From Treponema sp. OMZ 787 (GTDB lineage: Bacteria > Spirochaetota > Spirochaetia > Treponematales > Treponemataceae): a stretch of 64,000 bases of DNA. Shown piece by piece: positions 27,898-36,873 of this stretch. Within the stretch, counting starts at the first letter, position 1. Each line of letters starts with the position of its first letter. The notes below the pieces were generated by a model. The model made no database searches. It had not been told where the DNA came from and worked only from the letters and a program-made list of their open reading frames with translations. The stretch spans positions 496,001 through 560,000 of the forward strand of contig NZ_CP051198.1 of the NCBI RefSeq assembly GCF_024181225.1, given 5' to 3'. The translations under genes were made by a program, and so were the position numbers.

Positions 27898-28118
27898 TAC
27901 GCGTACATCCGTTCGGATTTTTCGGCACAAAAGTGCAATGTGGTTTGATCATGGGGAAGCTGATTATTTTCTTGGAGGAGCTCAGGCACGGCATATCGTA
28001 CCCTCTCCATGAGGGCATCGATCGAACCGCTTTCAAGCACAAGCCCTCTCACATCATCACTTGTTGCTATCCATACTCCGGCTTCGTTATCCCAGTTTAT
28101 TTTAATGACATATTCCAT
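27897..28118 (-). CDS. hicB: HicB-like antitoxin (DUF1902 type)
   Basis: The 73-residue product YVIKINWDNEAGVWIATSDDVRGLVLESGS is the degenerate RNase-H-like HicB fold of the DUF1902 group, without a C-terminal DNA-binding helix. It should bind and silence HicA encoded immediately downstream. Because it lacks a ribbon-helix-helix domain, autoregulation is less likely than in the second hic locus at 58042-58611. Confidence 0.82.
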   Translation of the reverse strand: MEYVIKINWDNEAGVWIATSDDVRGLVLESGSIDALMERVRYAVPELLQENNQLPHDQTTLHFCAEKSERMYA

Positions 28119-28166
28119 AACTATAAGTTTATCATAGGCCGGATATTTTTACAAGTATAAACTATT

Positions 28167-28874
28167 TTACGGTAAATATTCGGGTAAGATATTTTTTAGG
28201 GAATTAAAAAGGTTTATTTTTAATTTGTAGGAGCCGCCGGTCAGCCTGTCAAGTCTTGAGCGGGCTGTTTTGCGGGCGGAGTTTTCTTGAAAATTACAGG
28301 TACAGGTGGAGCAGATATAGCCGGTCTGCTCCGCATGGCGGATAATCATGGGGAGGTCTGCAAGACAGAGGGGCCTTATCATGGTAACCGGATATTTTTC
28401 GAATTTTAAGACAGGGGGCATTGTAGATAAAATTCCCTTTTCCAAGGAATTCATCAAAAGGGTTTCCAAAATGTCGTCCAGATGATGGCCCAAGGCTATC
28501 TTATTAAAGCCGGCCTCCATGGCAAATTTATTCAGCTCGGTTCGCCTTTGGGTTGAGCACCACCAGCAATTCATCTTTTCGTTGGGTTTTAATCTTCCCA
28601 AAACCGAAACGGTTTTTACGGTGAGCGGAATATTCCAGCTTTCAAACATTTTTATAAGCTCAGGAGAAAACGGAGGTGCAACATCGGTTGCAACGTGCAT
28701 AGCGTGAACTTCAAAATGAGGAGACGGACGCTTTAAGCGCATCGAAAAATATTCGGCCAAGGCCGTAGAGTCCTTTCCTCCTGAAGCAGCAAGCAAAATA
28801 CGGTCTCCTTCTTCTATCATATTGTAATCAAAAACAGCCCTGTCGATTGTTCTAAAAAGTTTAGGATTTGCCAT
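28167..28874 (-). CDS. TtcA/TilS-family ATP-binding tRNA-modification protein
   Basis: The PP-loop ATP pyrophosphatase motif SGGKDST is at about residues 31-37. Cysteine pairs NCWWC (about 105) and CSTCTC (about 195), plus LGHHLDDILETLLMN, match the TtcA branch (2-thiocytidine at tRNA position 32, Fe-S dependent). The 235-residue length fits. The second cysteine cluster CSTCTC is unusual in having three cysteines. Function in tRNA thiolation is inferred. Start ATG 28874 has no Shine-Dalgarno sequence. Confidence 0.85.
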   Translation of the reverse strand: MANPKLFRTIDRAVFDYNMIEEGDRILLAASGGKDSTALAEYFSMRLKRPSPHFEVHAMHVATDVAPPFSPELIKMFESWNIPLTVKTVSVLGRLKPNEKMNCWWCSTQRRTELNKFAMEAGFNKIALGHHLDDILETLLMNSLEKGILSTMPPVLKFEKYPVTMIRPLCLADLPMIIRHAEQTGYICSTCTCNFQENSARKTARSRLDRLTGGSYKLKINLFNSLKNILPEYLP

Positions 28875-28960
28875 GAAATTGAGAATAATCTTTTTTTAAA
28901 AAAAAGACAATGGCTTTTGTTTTACTGTGCTGTCTGCCGATAATTAAAGGGAGGTTTTTT

Positions 28961-30205
28961 ATGGATTTTAATGCGGATATAAAAAATTTGGAAAACATGG
29001 GAGAAGATGAATTAAAACTTGAGCTTAAAAAGCTTTTTGATGAGATCTATGGAGTTTCTCCGAAAGAAGGAATTTTAATTGCTTCTCCTGTCAGCTTGAC
29101 CCTCATGGGCGAAGAGCTGGATTATAACGGCGGAAATGTTTTAAACTTATGTTTCGATAAGCCGATTTATTTTTTTATGAAAAAAAATAATACCGATAAA
29201 ATTTCTTTAACTGATCTGGTTCTGAACAAAAAATTTGAAGGCCTTATAAGCGGACAAGCTGAAAAAAATCAAAAGCCGGACAGCAGGCAAGAAGAAGGTT
29301 CTGCAAATTTGATATTCGATATTATTCTTTTGACTGTACAAAAAATTAATAAGCATTTTGAAAATCCTTTGACCGGCTTTGATATCTTAGGTTTAGATAA
29401 GGTCCGCTTTAAAACAGGGCAAACCTCATTACCGGCCTTTGAAGCAGGTTTTTGCACAGGACTTTTATCCTTATTTAAGCTTAAAGAAAATTTTAAAACT
29501 ATAGCCTCTTTGTGTTTGGAAGCGGAACATGAAGTCTTAAACACAAAGAGGGGCCTATCAAATCAGATATCGTCCTTTTCGGCAAAACAAGATACCATTA
29601 ATTTGCTTGACTCTAGGGATCTTTCTTTTTTAAGTTTGCCATTAAATTTAGGAGAATATGGAATCGTACTAATCGGTACCCGCTCAAACAGGGAAGCTTA
29701 TAGGGCATCCTCCAATATCCGCTACATAGAGTGTGAAGAGGGTTTGCATATTTTGCAAAAAAAATTGGACTTGGATCATTTGTGCGAGATAACCGAGGCG
29801 GATTATACCTACTATCAGCCCAGTTTTTTTGATAAGAGAATATTGCGGAGGGTAAAGCATTGCATTACCGAAAACGCAAGAGTCTCTAAGGCTGTAAAAG
29901 CCTTAAAAAACGGTGACATGGATCTTTTAGGAAAACTCCTTTGTGAATCCCATATTTCGATGAGGGATGATTTTGAGCTTATGAGTGCCGAACAAAACAT
30001 TCTTTTTGAAACCGCTATTATTCAAAGCGGCTGCCGCGGAGCAAAGTTAATCGGAAATACTGAAGGCTGCTTTATTCTTGCCTTGGTAAAAAAAGAGACG
30101 ATGGACGAATTCTATCTTGAGGTACATAAAAGGTATTTTGAAAAAACCTGCGACAGCCCCGAATTCTTTGAATTTAAAAGTTCCGGCGGAGTCCGCATTT
30201 TATAA
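28961..30205 (+). CDS. Galactokinase-like GHMP protein with degenerate active site (probable pseudokinase)
   Basis: Overall layout and length (414 residues) follow galactokinase. The signature GRVNLIGEHTDYNGG is SLTLMGEELDYNGG here, motif 2 with GLSSSA is missing (RFKTGQTSLPAFEAGF), and the catalytic Asp in GIMDQ is Asn (RGLSNQISSFSAKQD). The third motif is also weak (GCRGAKLIGNTEGCFILALV). Sugar-kinase folding is probable but phosphotransfer is doubtful; a regulatory or sugar-binding role is possible. ATG 28961 with AAAGGGAGG is chosen over upstream in-frame starts. It ends at a strong terminator. Confidence 0.8.
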   Translation: MDFNADIKNLENMGEDELKLELKKLFDEIYGVSPKEGILIASPVSLTLMGEELDYNGGNVLNLCFDKPIYFFMKKNNTDKISLTDLVLNKKFEGLISGQAEKNQKPDSRQEEGSANLIFDIILLTVQKINKHFENPLTGFDILGLDKVRFKTGQTSLPAFEAGFCTGLLSLFKLKENFKTIASLCLEAEHEVLNTKRGLSNQISSFSAKQDTINLLDSRDLSFLSLPLNLGEYGIVLIGTRSNREAYRASSNIRYIECEEGLHILQKKLDLDHLCEITEADYTYYQPSFFDKRILRRVKHCITENARVSKAVKALKNGDMDLLGKLLCESHISMRDDFELMSAEQNILFETAIIQSGCRGAKLIGNTEGCFILALVKKETMDEFYLEVHKRYFEKTCDSPEFFEFKSSGGVRIL

Positions 30206-30210
30206 AATGA

Positions 30211-30254
30211 AAAGAGGTGTTTACTGAGTCTAAGAGCTCATTAAACACCTCTTT
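30211..30254 (+). terminator. Intrinsic terminator of the galactokinase-like gene
   Basis: A 13-bp stem AAAGAGGTGTTTA / TAAACACCTCTTT (30211-30223, 30242-30254) with an inner TGAG/CTCA stem, followed by TTTT. It may also serve the convergent pdxS. Confidence 0.92.
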
Positions 30255-30276
30255 TTTTAAGATTGAGTAAAGCGGA

Positions 30277-31137
30277 TTAAACGCCTCTTTCGCTCATTAT
30301 AACTTTTATTTCTTCTTCGTTGATGCCGACCATAGCAGAGCCTAAGTTTTCTGAAACTTCTGCTAAGATTGCAGGATTATCGTAATTCTTTACGGCCTTT
30401 ACAATGGCTGCGGCTCTTTTTGCAGGGTCGCCCGATTTAAAAATTCCGCTTCCGACAAAAACGCCGTCGGCTCCGAGATGAACCATCAAAGCTGCGTCTG
30501 CGGGGGTTGCAACTCCGCCTGCCGAAAAGTTCGGAACGGGGAGCTTGCCGTGCTTATGCACATATTCTACCAAAGCGTATGGAACTTGAAAATTCTTTGC
30601 AGCAACATAGAGTTCGTCTTCTCTTAAAGTTGTCAGCTGCCTCATCTCGCTTTGGATTTGGCGCATATGTTTTACAGCCTGAATAACATCTCCTGTTCCT
30701 GCCTCACCCTTTGTGCGGATCATCTTTGCGCCTTCTTGAATCCTTCTTAATGCTTCTCCCAAGTTGCGGGCACCGCAGACAAAGGGTACCTTAAATTTGT
30801 TTTTATCTACATGGTAAACTTCATCTGCCGGAGATAGAACTTCGGACTCATCAATAAAATCGATACCGATAGCTTCCAAAATGGATGCTTCTACAAAGTG
30901 ACCGATTCTCACCTTTGCCATAACAGGAATTTTTACAGCCTTTATGATCTCTTTAATCATCTTAGGATCGCTCATTCTTGAGACCCCTCCTGCCGCCCTT
31001 ATATCGGCCGGAATTCTTTCGAGGGCCATGACTGCAACGGCTCCTGCATCTTCTGCAATCTTTGCCTGTTCGGGGTTGGTTACGTCCATAATGACGCCTC
31101 CCCTTAGCTTATCTAAAATATCCACAAAAACCTCCAT
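30277..31137 (-). CDS. pdxS: Pyridoxal 5'-phosphate synthase lyase subunit PdxS
   Basis: The protein is a TIM barrel of about 286 residues with the very conserved [42 protein letters not shown] (Lys of the imine) and [20 protein letters not shown]. It makes PLP from ribose 5-phosphate, glyceraldehyde 3-phosphate and ammonia. The glutaminase partner PdxT is not adjacent on either side. The start is ambiguous: ATG 31137 gives [10 protein letters not shown], but GGAGG lies inside these codons 5 nt before GTG 31125, which may be the true start. TATAAT lies upstream. Confidence 0.95.
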   Translation of the reverse strand: MEVFVDILDKLRGGVIMDVTNPEQAKIAEDAGAVAVMALERIPADIRAAGGVSRMSDPKMIKEIIKAVKIPVMAKVRIGHFVEASILEAIGIDFIDESEVLSPADEVYHVDKNKFKVPFVCGARNLGEALRRIQEGAKMIRTKGEAGTGDVIQAVKHMRQIQSEMRQLTTLREDELYVAAKNFQVPYALVEYVHKHGKLPVPNFSAGGVATPADAALMVHLGADGVFVGSGIFKSGDPAKRAAAIVKAVKNYDNPAILAEVSENLGSAMVGINEEEIKVIMSERGV

Positions 31138-31211
31138 AAATGTTTTAGGACGGTGTCAATTATACTGCAAAGCACAGATAAGTTAAAGGGGGCCGTCACC
31201 TTCTTCTTAGG

Positions 31212-31240
31212 TTGACATTTTTCCCCATCTTTTGTATAGT
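31212..31240 (+). promoter_or_regulatory. Promoter of the secreted protein/amidase pair
   Basis: TTGACA (31212-31217), 17 nt, TATAGT (31235-31240). Confidence 0.78.
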
Positions 31241-31271
31241 TTTTAAGATAGGTTTATATAGGAGCCGGTTT

Positions 31272-31796
31272 ATGAAAAAAAAATTATCGATGCTTTTTTT
31301 TGTACTTATACTAATTTCTTATCTGTCATCTCAAGATTATTATACGGATGAATTTAAGGATTTTACATTTGAAATGCCGGACGGTTGGGAGACTATGACT
31401 TATCCTGGCCTGAAATATAAGATAATATACGGAGAATCGGTAAACGGCCAAAATCAAAATATGATTTTTATTTCCGAAGAAGTTTCGGGTTCAATGGATG
31501 AAGTTGTGAATGAGTATTTATCCAGCCAAAAAAATCCTGATGATCCGGCTTCCGATTCTACAGTAATAACGCAAGAGAAATTTGAAAATAATTATAATTT
31601 GGAATGCCGAAAACTTATAATGGAATTACATGAAGAAAACGATCTTGTAAAACATTATTTTTATTTGTTTAAGCATAACAATATTCTTTATATATGTGCT
31701 GCTGCCTTATCTCATGATGTTGAGCCTGAAATTTTGGAAATGCTTGATGCATCTATGAAATCATTTCAAGTTCTCGATAAAAAAGAGGAAGAGTAA
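31272..31796 (+). CDS. Secreted PsbP/DcrB-like small protein, function unknown
   Basis: A signal peptide (KKKLSMLFFVLILISYLSSQ) precedes about 150 mature residues. The opening FTFEMPDGWETM and the closing LEMLDASMKSFQVL resemble PsbP/DcrB-like domains of bacterial lipoproteins and periplasmic proteins; no lipobox cysteine is present. GGAG lies before ATG 31272; the upstream in-frame ATG 31212 overlaps the promoter. It is co-transcribed with the amidase-domain gene 15 nt downstream. Confidence 0.7.
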   Translation: MKKKLSMLFFVLILISYLSSQDYYTDEFKDFTFEMPDGWETMTYPGLKYKIIYGESVNGQNQNMIFISEEVSGSMDEVVNEYLSSQKNPDDPASDSTVITQEKFENNYNLECRKLIMELHEENDLVKHYFYLFKHNNILYICAAALSHDVEPEILEMLDASMKSFQVLDKKEEE

Positions 31797-31811
31797 TTTC
31801 GTTTTCTGTAC

Positions 31812-32909
31812 ATGGAAAAAAAAGAAAAAAAAGCAAAATACTTTTTTATTCTCTTTATAATTATACTGTGGATAGTTGCAATTGTTAAATTATATCCGAT
31901 AATCAAAGAATTTAAAGAAGGAAAAACGGCTTTAAATAAAAATGATGTCAAAATAAAGTCAAAACCTAAAAAAGAAAATTCTAAAGAGGAATTATTTTTT
32001 AAAAGATATGTTGAAAGTTTGTATTCAACATATTACGATATTCTAAATGTTTCCGTTTACGATTATACACCTGATGATGAAAATTATGATCCGAATGCTC
32101 GATTCTATTTTGTTGTAATAGAAAAAAAGTTGAAGTTTAATTCTGTTTATCAGCTGCCCTTTGTTGCCGGAATGAAAACAGCTCTTGAAAATTTTAAAAA
32201 AAATAAAAATGCTTTACACCAATATAATAAAAGAACTACAGAATTAAAAAAGTATATAGGCAAAAAACAAATTGAAAACAATATTTTTAAGATAACATTT
32301 ACCGAAAAGGATAATTTTGAAAACATAAAAATCGAAATAGCAACCTATCATACAAAAATAGATGCTTTTTCTTTAAAACCTCCCGAGCCGGAGGTAATTA
32401 TGCAAAACGGTTTTGATTTTATAAAATATCATACTAAAAATAATTCAAAAAAAACGGGTTACAATAATGCGGCTGCCGTGGCTTATGCAAACAGATACAC
32501 ATCTAATCCGTTAAATATGTCGAGCGATATTTCTGTTTGGAATCCCGAATACAAAACATATGACAATGACTGTGCAAATTTTGTTTCTCAATGCATCCAT
32601 GCAGGAGGTATTCCTACAACAGCTTCTTGGTATCCGGAAAGTTTAATTTGGATCAGAACAGGCAGTCCCAGATATACAAGCAAAGGAATAACGGATTATA
32701 TGCAGCAAAAAAATATTTTTTATGAAACAAATCACTCTGCTGCAAGTGAGGGCGGTTTTATCTGTCTTACAAAAGAATCCCATGTTGTGTTGATAACATC
32801 AAATGACAGTATCACAATATTGTTTAACGGTCATACAAATGACCGTAAACAAGTTTCTTTTCCATACCTGCATGAATCTGAAGCAATTTATTTAACACCA
32901 AACAATTAA
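31812..32909 (+). CDS. Membrane-anchored putative amidase (amidase_6 domain)
   Basis: One N-terminal membrane segment (about residues 10-30) is followed by a linker domain of about 190 residues. The C-terminal amidase_6 domain begins at [17 protein letters not shown] and carries the catalytic Cys in [17 protein letters not shown] (about 257) and His in KESHVVLI (about 325). Such domains are predicted cysteine peptidases or amidases acting on cell-wall or peptide bonds outside the membrane. No Shine-Dalgarno sequence precedes ATG 31812, which suggests coupling to the gene before it. Its stop overlaps the convergent chemoreceptor gene by 4 nt. Confidence 0.82.
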   Translation: MEKKEKKAKYFFILFIIILWIVAIVKLYPIIKEFKEGKTALNKNDVKIKSKPKKENSKEELFFKRYVESLYSTYYDILNVSVYDYTPDDENYDPNARFYFVVIEKKLKFNSVYQLPFVAGMKTALENFKKNKNALHQYNKRTTELKKYIGKKQIENNIFKITFTEKDNFENIKIEIATYHTKIDAFSLKPPEPEVIMQNGFDFIKYHTKNNSKKTGYNNAAAVAYANRYTSNPLNMSSDISVWNPEYKTYDNDCANFVSQCIHAGGIPTTASWYPESLIWIRTGSPRYTSKGITDYMQQKNIFYETNHSAASEGGFICLTKESHVVLITSNDSITILFNGHTNDRKQVSFPYLHESEAIYLTPNN

Positions 32910-34798
32910 ATTTTGAATTTATTTACTTCCTCGGATAATGCATCAATACGGTATTTGTTTTGCTTTGTTATTTCATTTACTTCTTGTACTGCATTATTTA
33001 TTTGAACCGAGCCTAGTACCATTTCGTTCATACTGTCTGTGATTATTCTGGTTAGGCTGTCAAGCCTGTTCATTTCTTCTGCAACCTGTTCGCCGCCCGT
33101 AAACATATCCTCGGAACTTCCTTTTACGGCTTCGGTTATGTCGTTAATATTTTTTATTGCTGCCAAAACTTCCCGGCTTCCTGCTTCTTGTTCCTGCATC
33201 GCAGCCAAAATCATATCTTCTTGCTGTGCAATTTCTTTTACAAGATCATAAACTTGTACAAAAGCTTTTTCCGCTCCGGCACCTGCAACGGTTAAGTTTT
33301 CAATAATGCGGGTTGATTCTTTTATAACCTCGCCGATTTGTTTTCCCTGCATATTGGATTCTTCAGCGAGTTTTCGAATCTCATCGGCAACGACGGCAAA
33401 ACCTTTTCCGCTTTCTCCGGCGTGGGCTGCTTCAATGGCTGCATTCATAGCCAAAAGATTTGTCTGACTTGCTATGTTTTGAATGATTTGACTTGCTTCA
33501 AGAAGAGAAGCTGATTGTTCGGCCATCTGTGCTACTACAGCGTTTGCTCCGGCAGCACCTTCTTTGCCTTTTTTTGTTTGCTCGTATACGGTTTTTATCA
33601 GGGTATTGTTTTTGCCCAAGGTAGTTGCAACCGAAGCAATATTTGCCGTCATCTCTTCTACTGCTGAAGAAGATTGTGCAATATTTCTTGCCTGATTTTC
33701 AATATTTTCATTTAACCTCTGAATCGAGCTGATTATATTATCTATCGTTTCTGCCGTTTTGCTTACACTTGAAGCTTGATTGACGGTTTGCTGTTTTACG
33801 CTTTCAATATTGGCACTGATTTCGTTTATCGAGCTTGCAGTTTGGGCCATATTTGTTGCAAGCTCTTCACCGATAGATTGCATTTCTCTTGTGTTGGACG
33901 AAACCGATTTAAGCGACAAGGCCAGTTTTTCTATTGTCTGGTTAAAGTAACGGGCTATGTCGCTTATTTCATCCTTTCCGCTGACCGGCAATGAAACTCT
34001 TAGATCTCCGTCTCCTTCTGCAATATTGCGTAGGGCTGTAGATGTTTTTTCAAGAGGCTTGCTTATTCGGCTGACAAGAATTGCTGCCGTAACCAGTAGG
34101 GTTAAAAGACAAGCACTGAATACCCATAAAGATATGACAAAAACTTTTTGTGTTTCGGCTTCAAATTGTTCTGCAAAAACCTGCTTATCTCTATCTATTG
34201 TGTCTATGTAACATCCTGTGCCTATCCACATATCGGTATTTTTAATTCTCATGGCTGTTCCGAGTTTAGGGAAAACCTGTCCTGCGGGAACATCGGGTTT
34301 TGACCAATAAAATTCTAAGAACATCGTATCATTTTTTGCAACCTCATCAAGTTCGCGGATAATGTACTGAGTTTTTTGAGGGTTTTGCAAATCCCACAAG
34401 CTGGTACCTTCAAGATTTTTATTTGAACCATGAATTGTACATATACCTGTTCCGTTCTTATAGGCATAGTAATATCCGTCTTCCCCAAACCGTAAATTTC
34501 TTACCAGCTCTGCAGAAAGAGCAAGTTTTTCTTCTTCTGTTATATCGGTTCTGGCATAAATTTCCTCTACCAACACGGCAGCGATTTCTGTGGCAGACTT
34601 CATTTCCTGTTTAAATTTATCATATAACAGACGGGTTTCGACTTTTTCAAAAAACATATTGTAGGATTTTTTTGAAAGATTCAATATGACTACTATGGTT
34701 ATAAGCATAAAAAGGGCTATGCTAAACAAGGGTACAAATATCTTAAAAGCAACCTTATTCATGGTTGTCTTTTTTGCGGGAGTATCTTGATTTTTCAT
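32906..34798 (-). CDS. Methyl-accepting chemotaxis protein with single Cache sensor
   Basis: The 630-residue receptor has a membrane segment at about 17-38 and a periplasmic sCache_2-type sensor at about 40-205 ([30 protein letters not shown]). A second membrane segment lies at about 212-232, a HAMP domain at about 235-285 and a long coiled-coil signalling domain with the tip [18 protein letters not shown]. It senses a small ligand and controls CheA. The promoter at 34808-34836 leaves almost no leader and there is no ribosome site. Confidence 0.93.
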   Translation of the reverse strand: MKNQDTPAKKTTMNKVAFKIFVPLFSIALFMLITIVVILNLSKKSYNMFFEKVETRLLYDKFKQEMKSATEIAAVLVEEIYARTDITEEEKLALSAELVRNLRFGEDGYYYAYKNGTGICTIHGSNKNLEGTSLWDLQNPQKTQYIIRELDEVAKNDTMFLEFYWSKPDVPAGQVFPKLGTAMRIKNTDMWIGTGCYIDTIDRDKQVFAEQFEAETQKVFVISLWVFSACLLTLLVTAAILVSRISKPLEKTSTALRNIAEGDGDLRVSLPVSGKDEISDIARYFNQTIEKLALSLKSVSSNTREMQSIGEELATNMAQTASSINEISANIESVKQQTVNQASSVSKTAETIDNIISSIQRLNENIENQARNIAQSSSAVEEMTANIASVATTLGKNNTLIKTVYEQTKKGKEGAAGANAVVAQMAEQSASLLEASQIIQNIASQTNLLAMNAAIEAAHAGESGKGFAVVADEIRKLAEESNMQGKQIGEVIKESTRIIENLTVAGAGAEKAFVQVYDLVKEIAQQEDMILAAMQEQEAGSREVLAAIKNINDITEAVKGSSEDMFTGGEQVAEEMNRLDSLTRIITDSMNEMVLGSVQINNAVQEVNEITKQNKYRIDALSEEVNKFKI

Positions 34799-34807
34799 AT
34801 TATGCTG

Positions 34808-34836
34808 ACTGTACTACTTTTAGTAGTCTTTGTCAA
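34808..34836 (-). promoter_or_regulatory. Promoter of the Cache chemoreceptor, near-leaderless
   Basis: On the minus strand: TTGACA (34836-34831), 17 nt, TACAGT (34813-34808), then 9 nt to the ATG. An ACTAC/GTAGT inverted repeat lies in the spacer. Confidence 0.6.
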
Positions 34837-34850
34837 TTACCGCTAAAAAC

Positions 34851-35519
34851 TCAACTCTTTTTTTCACTGATTGGGAGAATTTTAATATATCTTATCAGGT
34901 CATTATCCATTTCATGAATGATAAATTTATATTCTCCAATATCGGCTTCAAGACCAAGATGGGGTGAGCGGCCCTGTTGTTTGAGATAGTTAAAAAGATA
35001 GCCGGCAACGGTATTTCCGTATGTTTCATCAAAATCCGAATCCAGCCTGTGGTTTATTTCATGGATACTGGTTCCGCCGTTTACTATATAATCGCATTCA
35101 TTTCCGGCTCCGTATTCTCCGCCTTCATTAAGGAATTTTTTTACGGCAAATAAGGCAGCAATAGCTACAACACCTAAAAGAGCATCAAGCATACTGCCGT
35201 GATCGGCAATAATTTTTCTTGCAATAGTATAAAGCACAACCTCAAGAGCACTGCCTGGTGTATGCTTTATAAGCATGTTTACAAATTCAAGGCCGATTAC
35301 GAGAGAAAATATTAATGAAAGGAATTCGGAAAACGAAGGAACTTTTCTGCTGTAAATAAAGGCGTAAGCCATTTCTTTTAGGTCAAAAAAGATTTCGATT
35401 GAAAGAATAAGAATACCGATAAGCATTGCGAAAGAAAGTACAATCTCGACTCTTCCTGCCAATCGTGCAGCCCGCCGCCTTAGGTTTTGTTGGTGAAAAA
35501 AAGTTTTAAATTTTTGCAT
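34851..35519 (-). CDS. PsiE-like membrane domain fused to CorC/HlyC transporter-associated domain
   Basis: About residues 20-130 form a four-helix membrane region resembling PsiE (VEIVLSFAMLIGILILSIEIF, EFVNMLIKHTPGSALEVVLYTIARKII). The last 85 residues match the CorC_HlyC small domain (IHEINHRLDSDFDETYGNTVAGYLFNYL, FIIHEMDNDLIRYIKI). The CorC_HlyC domain is normally on CBS-domain Mg2+/Co2+ efflux proteins, so this pairing suggests a link to ion homeostasis. GGAG lies 6 nt before ATG 35519; the ATG at 35531 overlaps that site. A consensus promoter sits just upstream. Confidence 0.8.
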   Translation of the reverse strand: MQKFKTFFHQQNLRRRAARLAGRVEIVLSFAMLIGILILSIEIFFDLKEMAYAFIYSRKVPSFSEFLSLIFSLVIGLEFVNMLIKHTPGSALEVVLYTIARKIIADHGSMLDALLGVVAIAALFAVKKFLNEGGEYGAGNECDYIVNGGTSIHEINHRLDSDFDETYGNTVAGYLFNYLKQQGRSPHLGLEADIGEYKFIIHEMDNDLIRYIKILPISEKKS

Positions 35520-35555
35520 AATATTCTCCATTTATTAGTTTAAAATTTTTTTGGC

Positions 35556-35584
35556 AGTATACATAAAAGCATTTTTTTTGTCAA
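35556..35584 (-). promoter_or_regulatory. Promoter of the PsiE-CorC gene
   Basis: On the minus strand: TTGACA (35584-35579), 17 nt, TATACT (35561-35556); leader about 30 nt. Confidence 0.85.
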
Positions 35585-35612
35585 TCTTTTGATTTTTTTC
35601 TTAATGTAGTTA

Positions 35613-35687
35613 TAAAAAGAAAGCAGCCCGAAAAGGAGGAGAAAGGGCTGCTTGTGAATAGAATAATAGTGTGTATCTTCTGTGTAC
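35613..35687 (-). ncRNA. Candidate small RNA (about 75 nt) with anti-Shine-Dalgarno loop
   Basis: A near-consensus promoter (35694-35722) is followed by about 35 nt of unstructured leader. A 9-bp GC-rich stem, AAGCAGCCC / GGGCTGCTT on the minus strand (35653-35645, 35629-35621), comes next, then TCTTTTTAT, i.e. an intrinsic terminator. The 15-nt loop reads TTTCTCCTCCTTTTC, complementary to Shine-Dalgarno sequences (AAAGGAGGAGAAA) and like the 16S 3' end. No start codon is present in the transcript. The next gene has its own promoter downstream of this terminator, so the unit looks autonomous. The alternative is a failed leader of the PsiE-CorC gene. Confidence 0.6.
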
Positions 35688-35693
35688 GAAAAT

Positions 35694-35722
35694 AATATAC
35701 TTAATTTTAAGATAAATGTCAA
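35694..35722 (-). promoter_or_regulatory. Promoter of the candidate small RNA
   Basis: On the minus strand: TTGACA (35722-35717), 17 nt, TATATT (35699-35694); predicted start near 35687. Confidence 0.8.
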
Positions 35723-35818
35723 TACTTATGAATAAAAAAGTGCGATTTTCTTGATATTCTTGCATATTGTACGGTTTTCTAACATATTCTGCTGTGCTTT
35801 TATATAATAATTTTTGCC

Positions 35819-35847
35819 TTGCACTTTAGTTTTAAATAGGTTATACT
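35819..35847 (+). promoter_or_regulatory. Promoter of deoD
   Basis: TTGCAC (35819-35824), 17 nt, TATACT (35842-35847). Confidence 0.68.
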
Positions 35848-35865
35848 TATACACTGGAGGTAAGC

Positions 35866-36567
35866 ATGAGTATTCATATAGCTGCAAAACAAGGCGAAAT
35901 TGCCGATAAAATTCTTTTACCGGGAGATCCCCTAAGGGCCGAATTCGTTGCTAATAATTTTTTGGAAGATCCCCAATGTTATAACAAGGTGAGGGGAATG
36001 TTGGGCTTTACCGGCACCTATAAGGGAGTAAGGGTTTCTGTTCAAGGAACAGGAATGGGACAGCCTTCTTTTTCAATATACGCAAATGAACTTTTTAGCG
36101 AGTATGGTGTGCAAAAGGCTATCCGCATCGGAACTGCCGGAGCCTTGCAAAAGGATATAGGTTTGAGGGATGTAGTTTTGGCTATGTCTGCCTCTACAGA
36201 TTCCGGAATTAACACTCACCGGTTTAGGGGCTGCCACTACGCACCCACTGCCGACTGGAAGCTCTTGAAAAATGCCTATGACCATGCCCAAAAGATGGGA
36301 GTAAATCCCTTGGTAGGTTCTATTGCAAGCTCAGATGTTTTTTATGATGATCTTGAAACATGGAAGATGTGGGCTGCGTATGGGGTTTTGGCTGTCGAAA
36401 TGGAAGCTGCCGAGCTTTATACTCTTGCAGCTAAGTACAAAAGACAGGCTCTTGCCGTGCTTACTATTTCGGATAATGTTGTTACGCACGAGCAGACAAG
36501 TTCCGAAGAGCGGCAAACTACATTTAAAACCATGATGGAAATTGCCTTAGAGGCAATAATAGCTTAA
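35866..36567 (+). CDS. deoD: Purine-nucleoside phosphorylase, DeoD (hexameric) type
   Basis: The 233-residue product has the DeoD pattern: [13 protein letters not shown] (phosphate site), [37 protein letters not shown] (nucleoside site) and the catalytic Asp in TISDNV. It phosphorolyses purine (deoxy)nucleosides to base and ribose 1-phosphate. GGAGG lies 5 nt before the ATG. It stands alone between the small-RNA region and a convergent nifU-like gene. Confidence 0.95.
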   Translation: MSIHIAAKQGEIADKILLPGDPLRAEFVANNFLEDPQCYNKVRGMLGFTGTYKGVRVSVQGTGMGQPSFSIYANELFSEYGVQKAIRIGTAGALQKDIGLRDVVLAMSASTDSGINTHRFRGCHYAPTADWKLLKNAYDHAQKMGVNPLVGSIASSDVFYDDLETWKMWAAYGVLAVEMEAAELYTLAAKYKRQALAVLTISDNVVTHEQTSSEERQTTFKTMMEIALEAIIA

Positions 36568-36580
36568 CCGCTCTAAAAGT

Positions 36581-36808
36581 TTAAACTGCGACTACCTCGG
36601 TAACTTCGGGAAACATGTCCTTAAGCTGCTCTTCAACGCCCATCTTGAGCGTGTAGATGGCCATAGGACATGAGCCGCAGGCTCCCTTTAACTTAACATA
36701 AACCTTTCCGTTTTCATCAACAGAATGAAGTTCTATATCTCCGCCGTCAGCCTGCAAATAAGGCCTTACCAAGGCTATGCCTTTTTCGACTTCTTCTTTA
36801 ACCAACAT
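36581..36808 (-). CDS. NifU C-terminal-type Fe-S scaffold protein
   Basis: The 75-residue protein is essentially one NifU C-terminal (Nfu) domain: IALVRPYLQADGGDIELHSV and the cluster-binding GACGSCPMAIYTL (CxxC). It carries or delivers 4Fe-4S clusters. ATG 36808 follows ACGGAGGTCATT; the upstream in-frame ATG at 36871 is rejected. It may serve the Fe-S enzymes in this window such as Hcp, AddB and the TtcA-like protein; that is inference. Confidence 0.93.
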   Translation of the reverse strand: MLVKEEVEKGIALVRPYLQADGGDIELHSVDENGKVYVKLKGACGSCPMAIYTLKMGVEEQLKDMFPEVTEVVAV

Positions 36809-36873
36809 AATGACCTCCGTTATTTTAATGCTCCACAAAATATACAAAAAATATGAGGAGAAAGCAAGCATAG

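Noticed and set aside
35656-35697. Mini-ORF on the plus strand downstream of the 35621 hairpin, with GGAGG in the hairpin loop
   Set aside because: It has only about 13 codons from a GTG, and the promoter and T-run are on the opposite strand.
35540-35722. 60-codon minus-strand frame upstream of the PsiE-CorC gene
   Set aside because: It crosses two promoters and a terminator and has no ribosome site.
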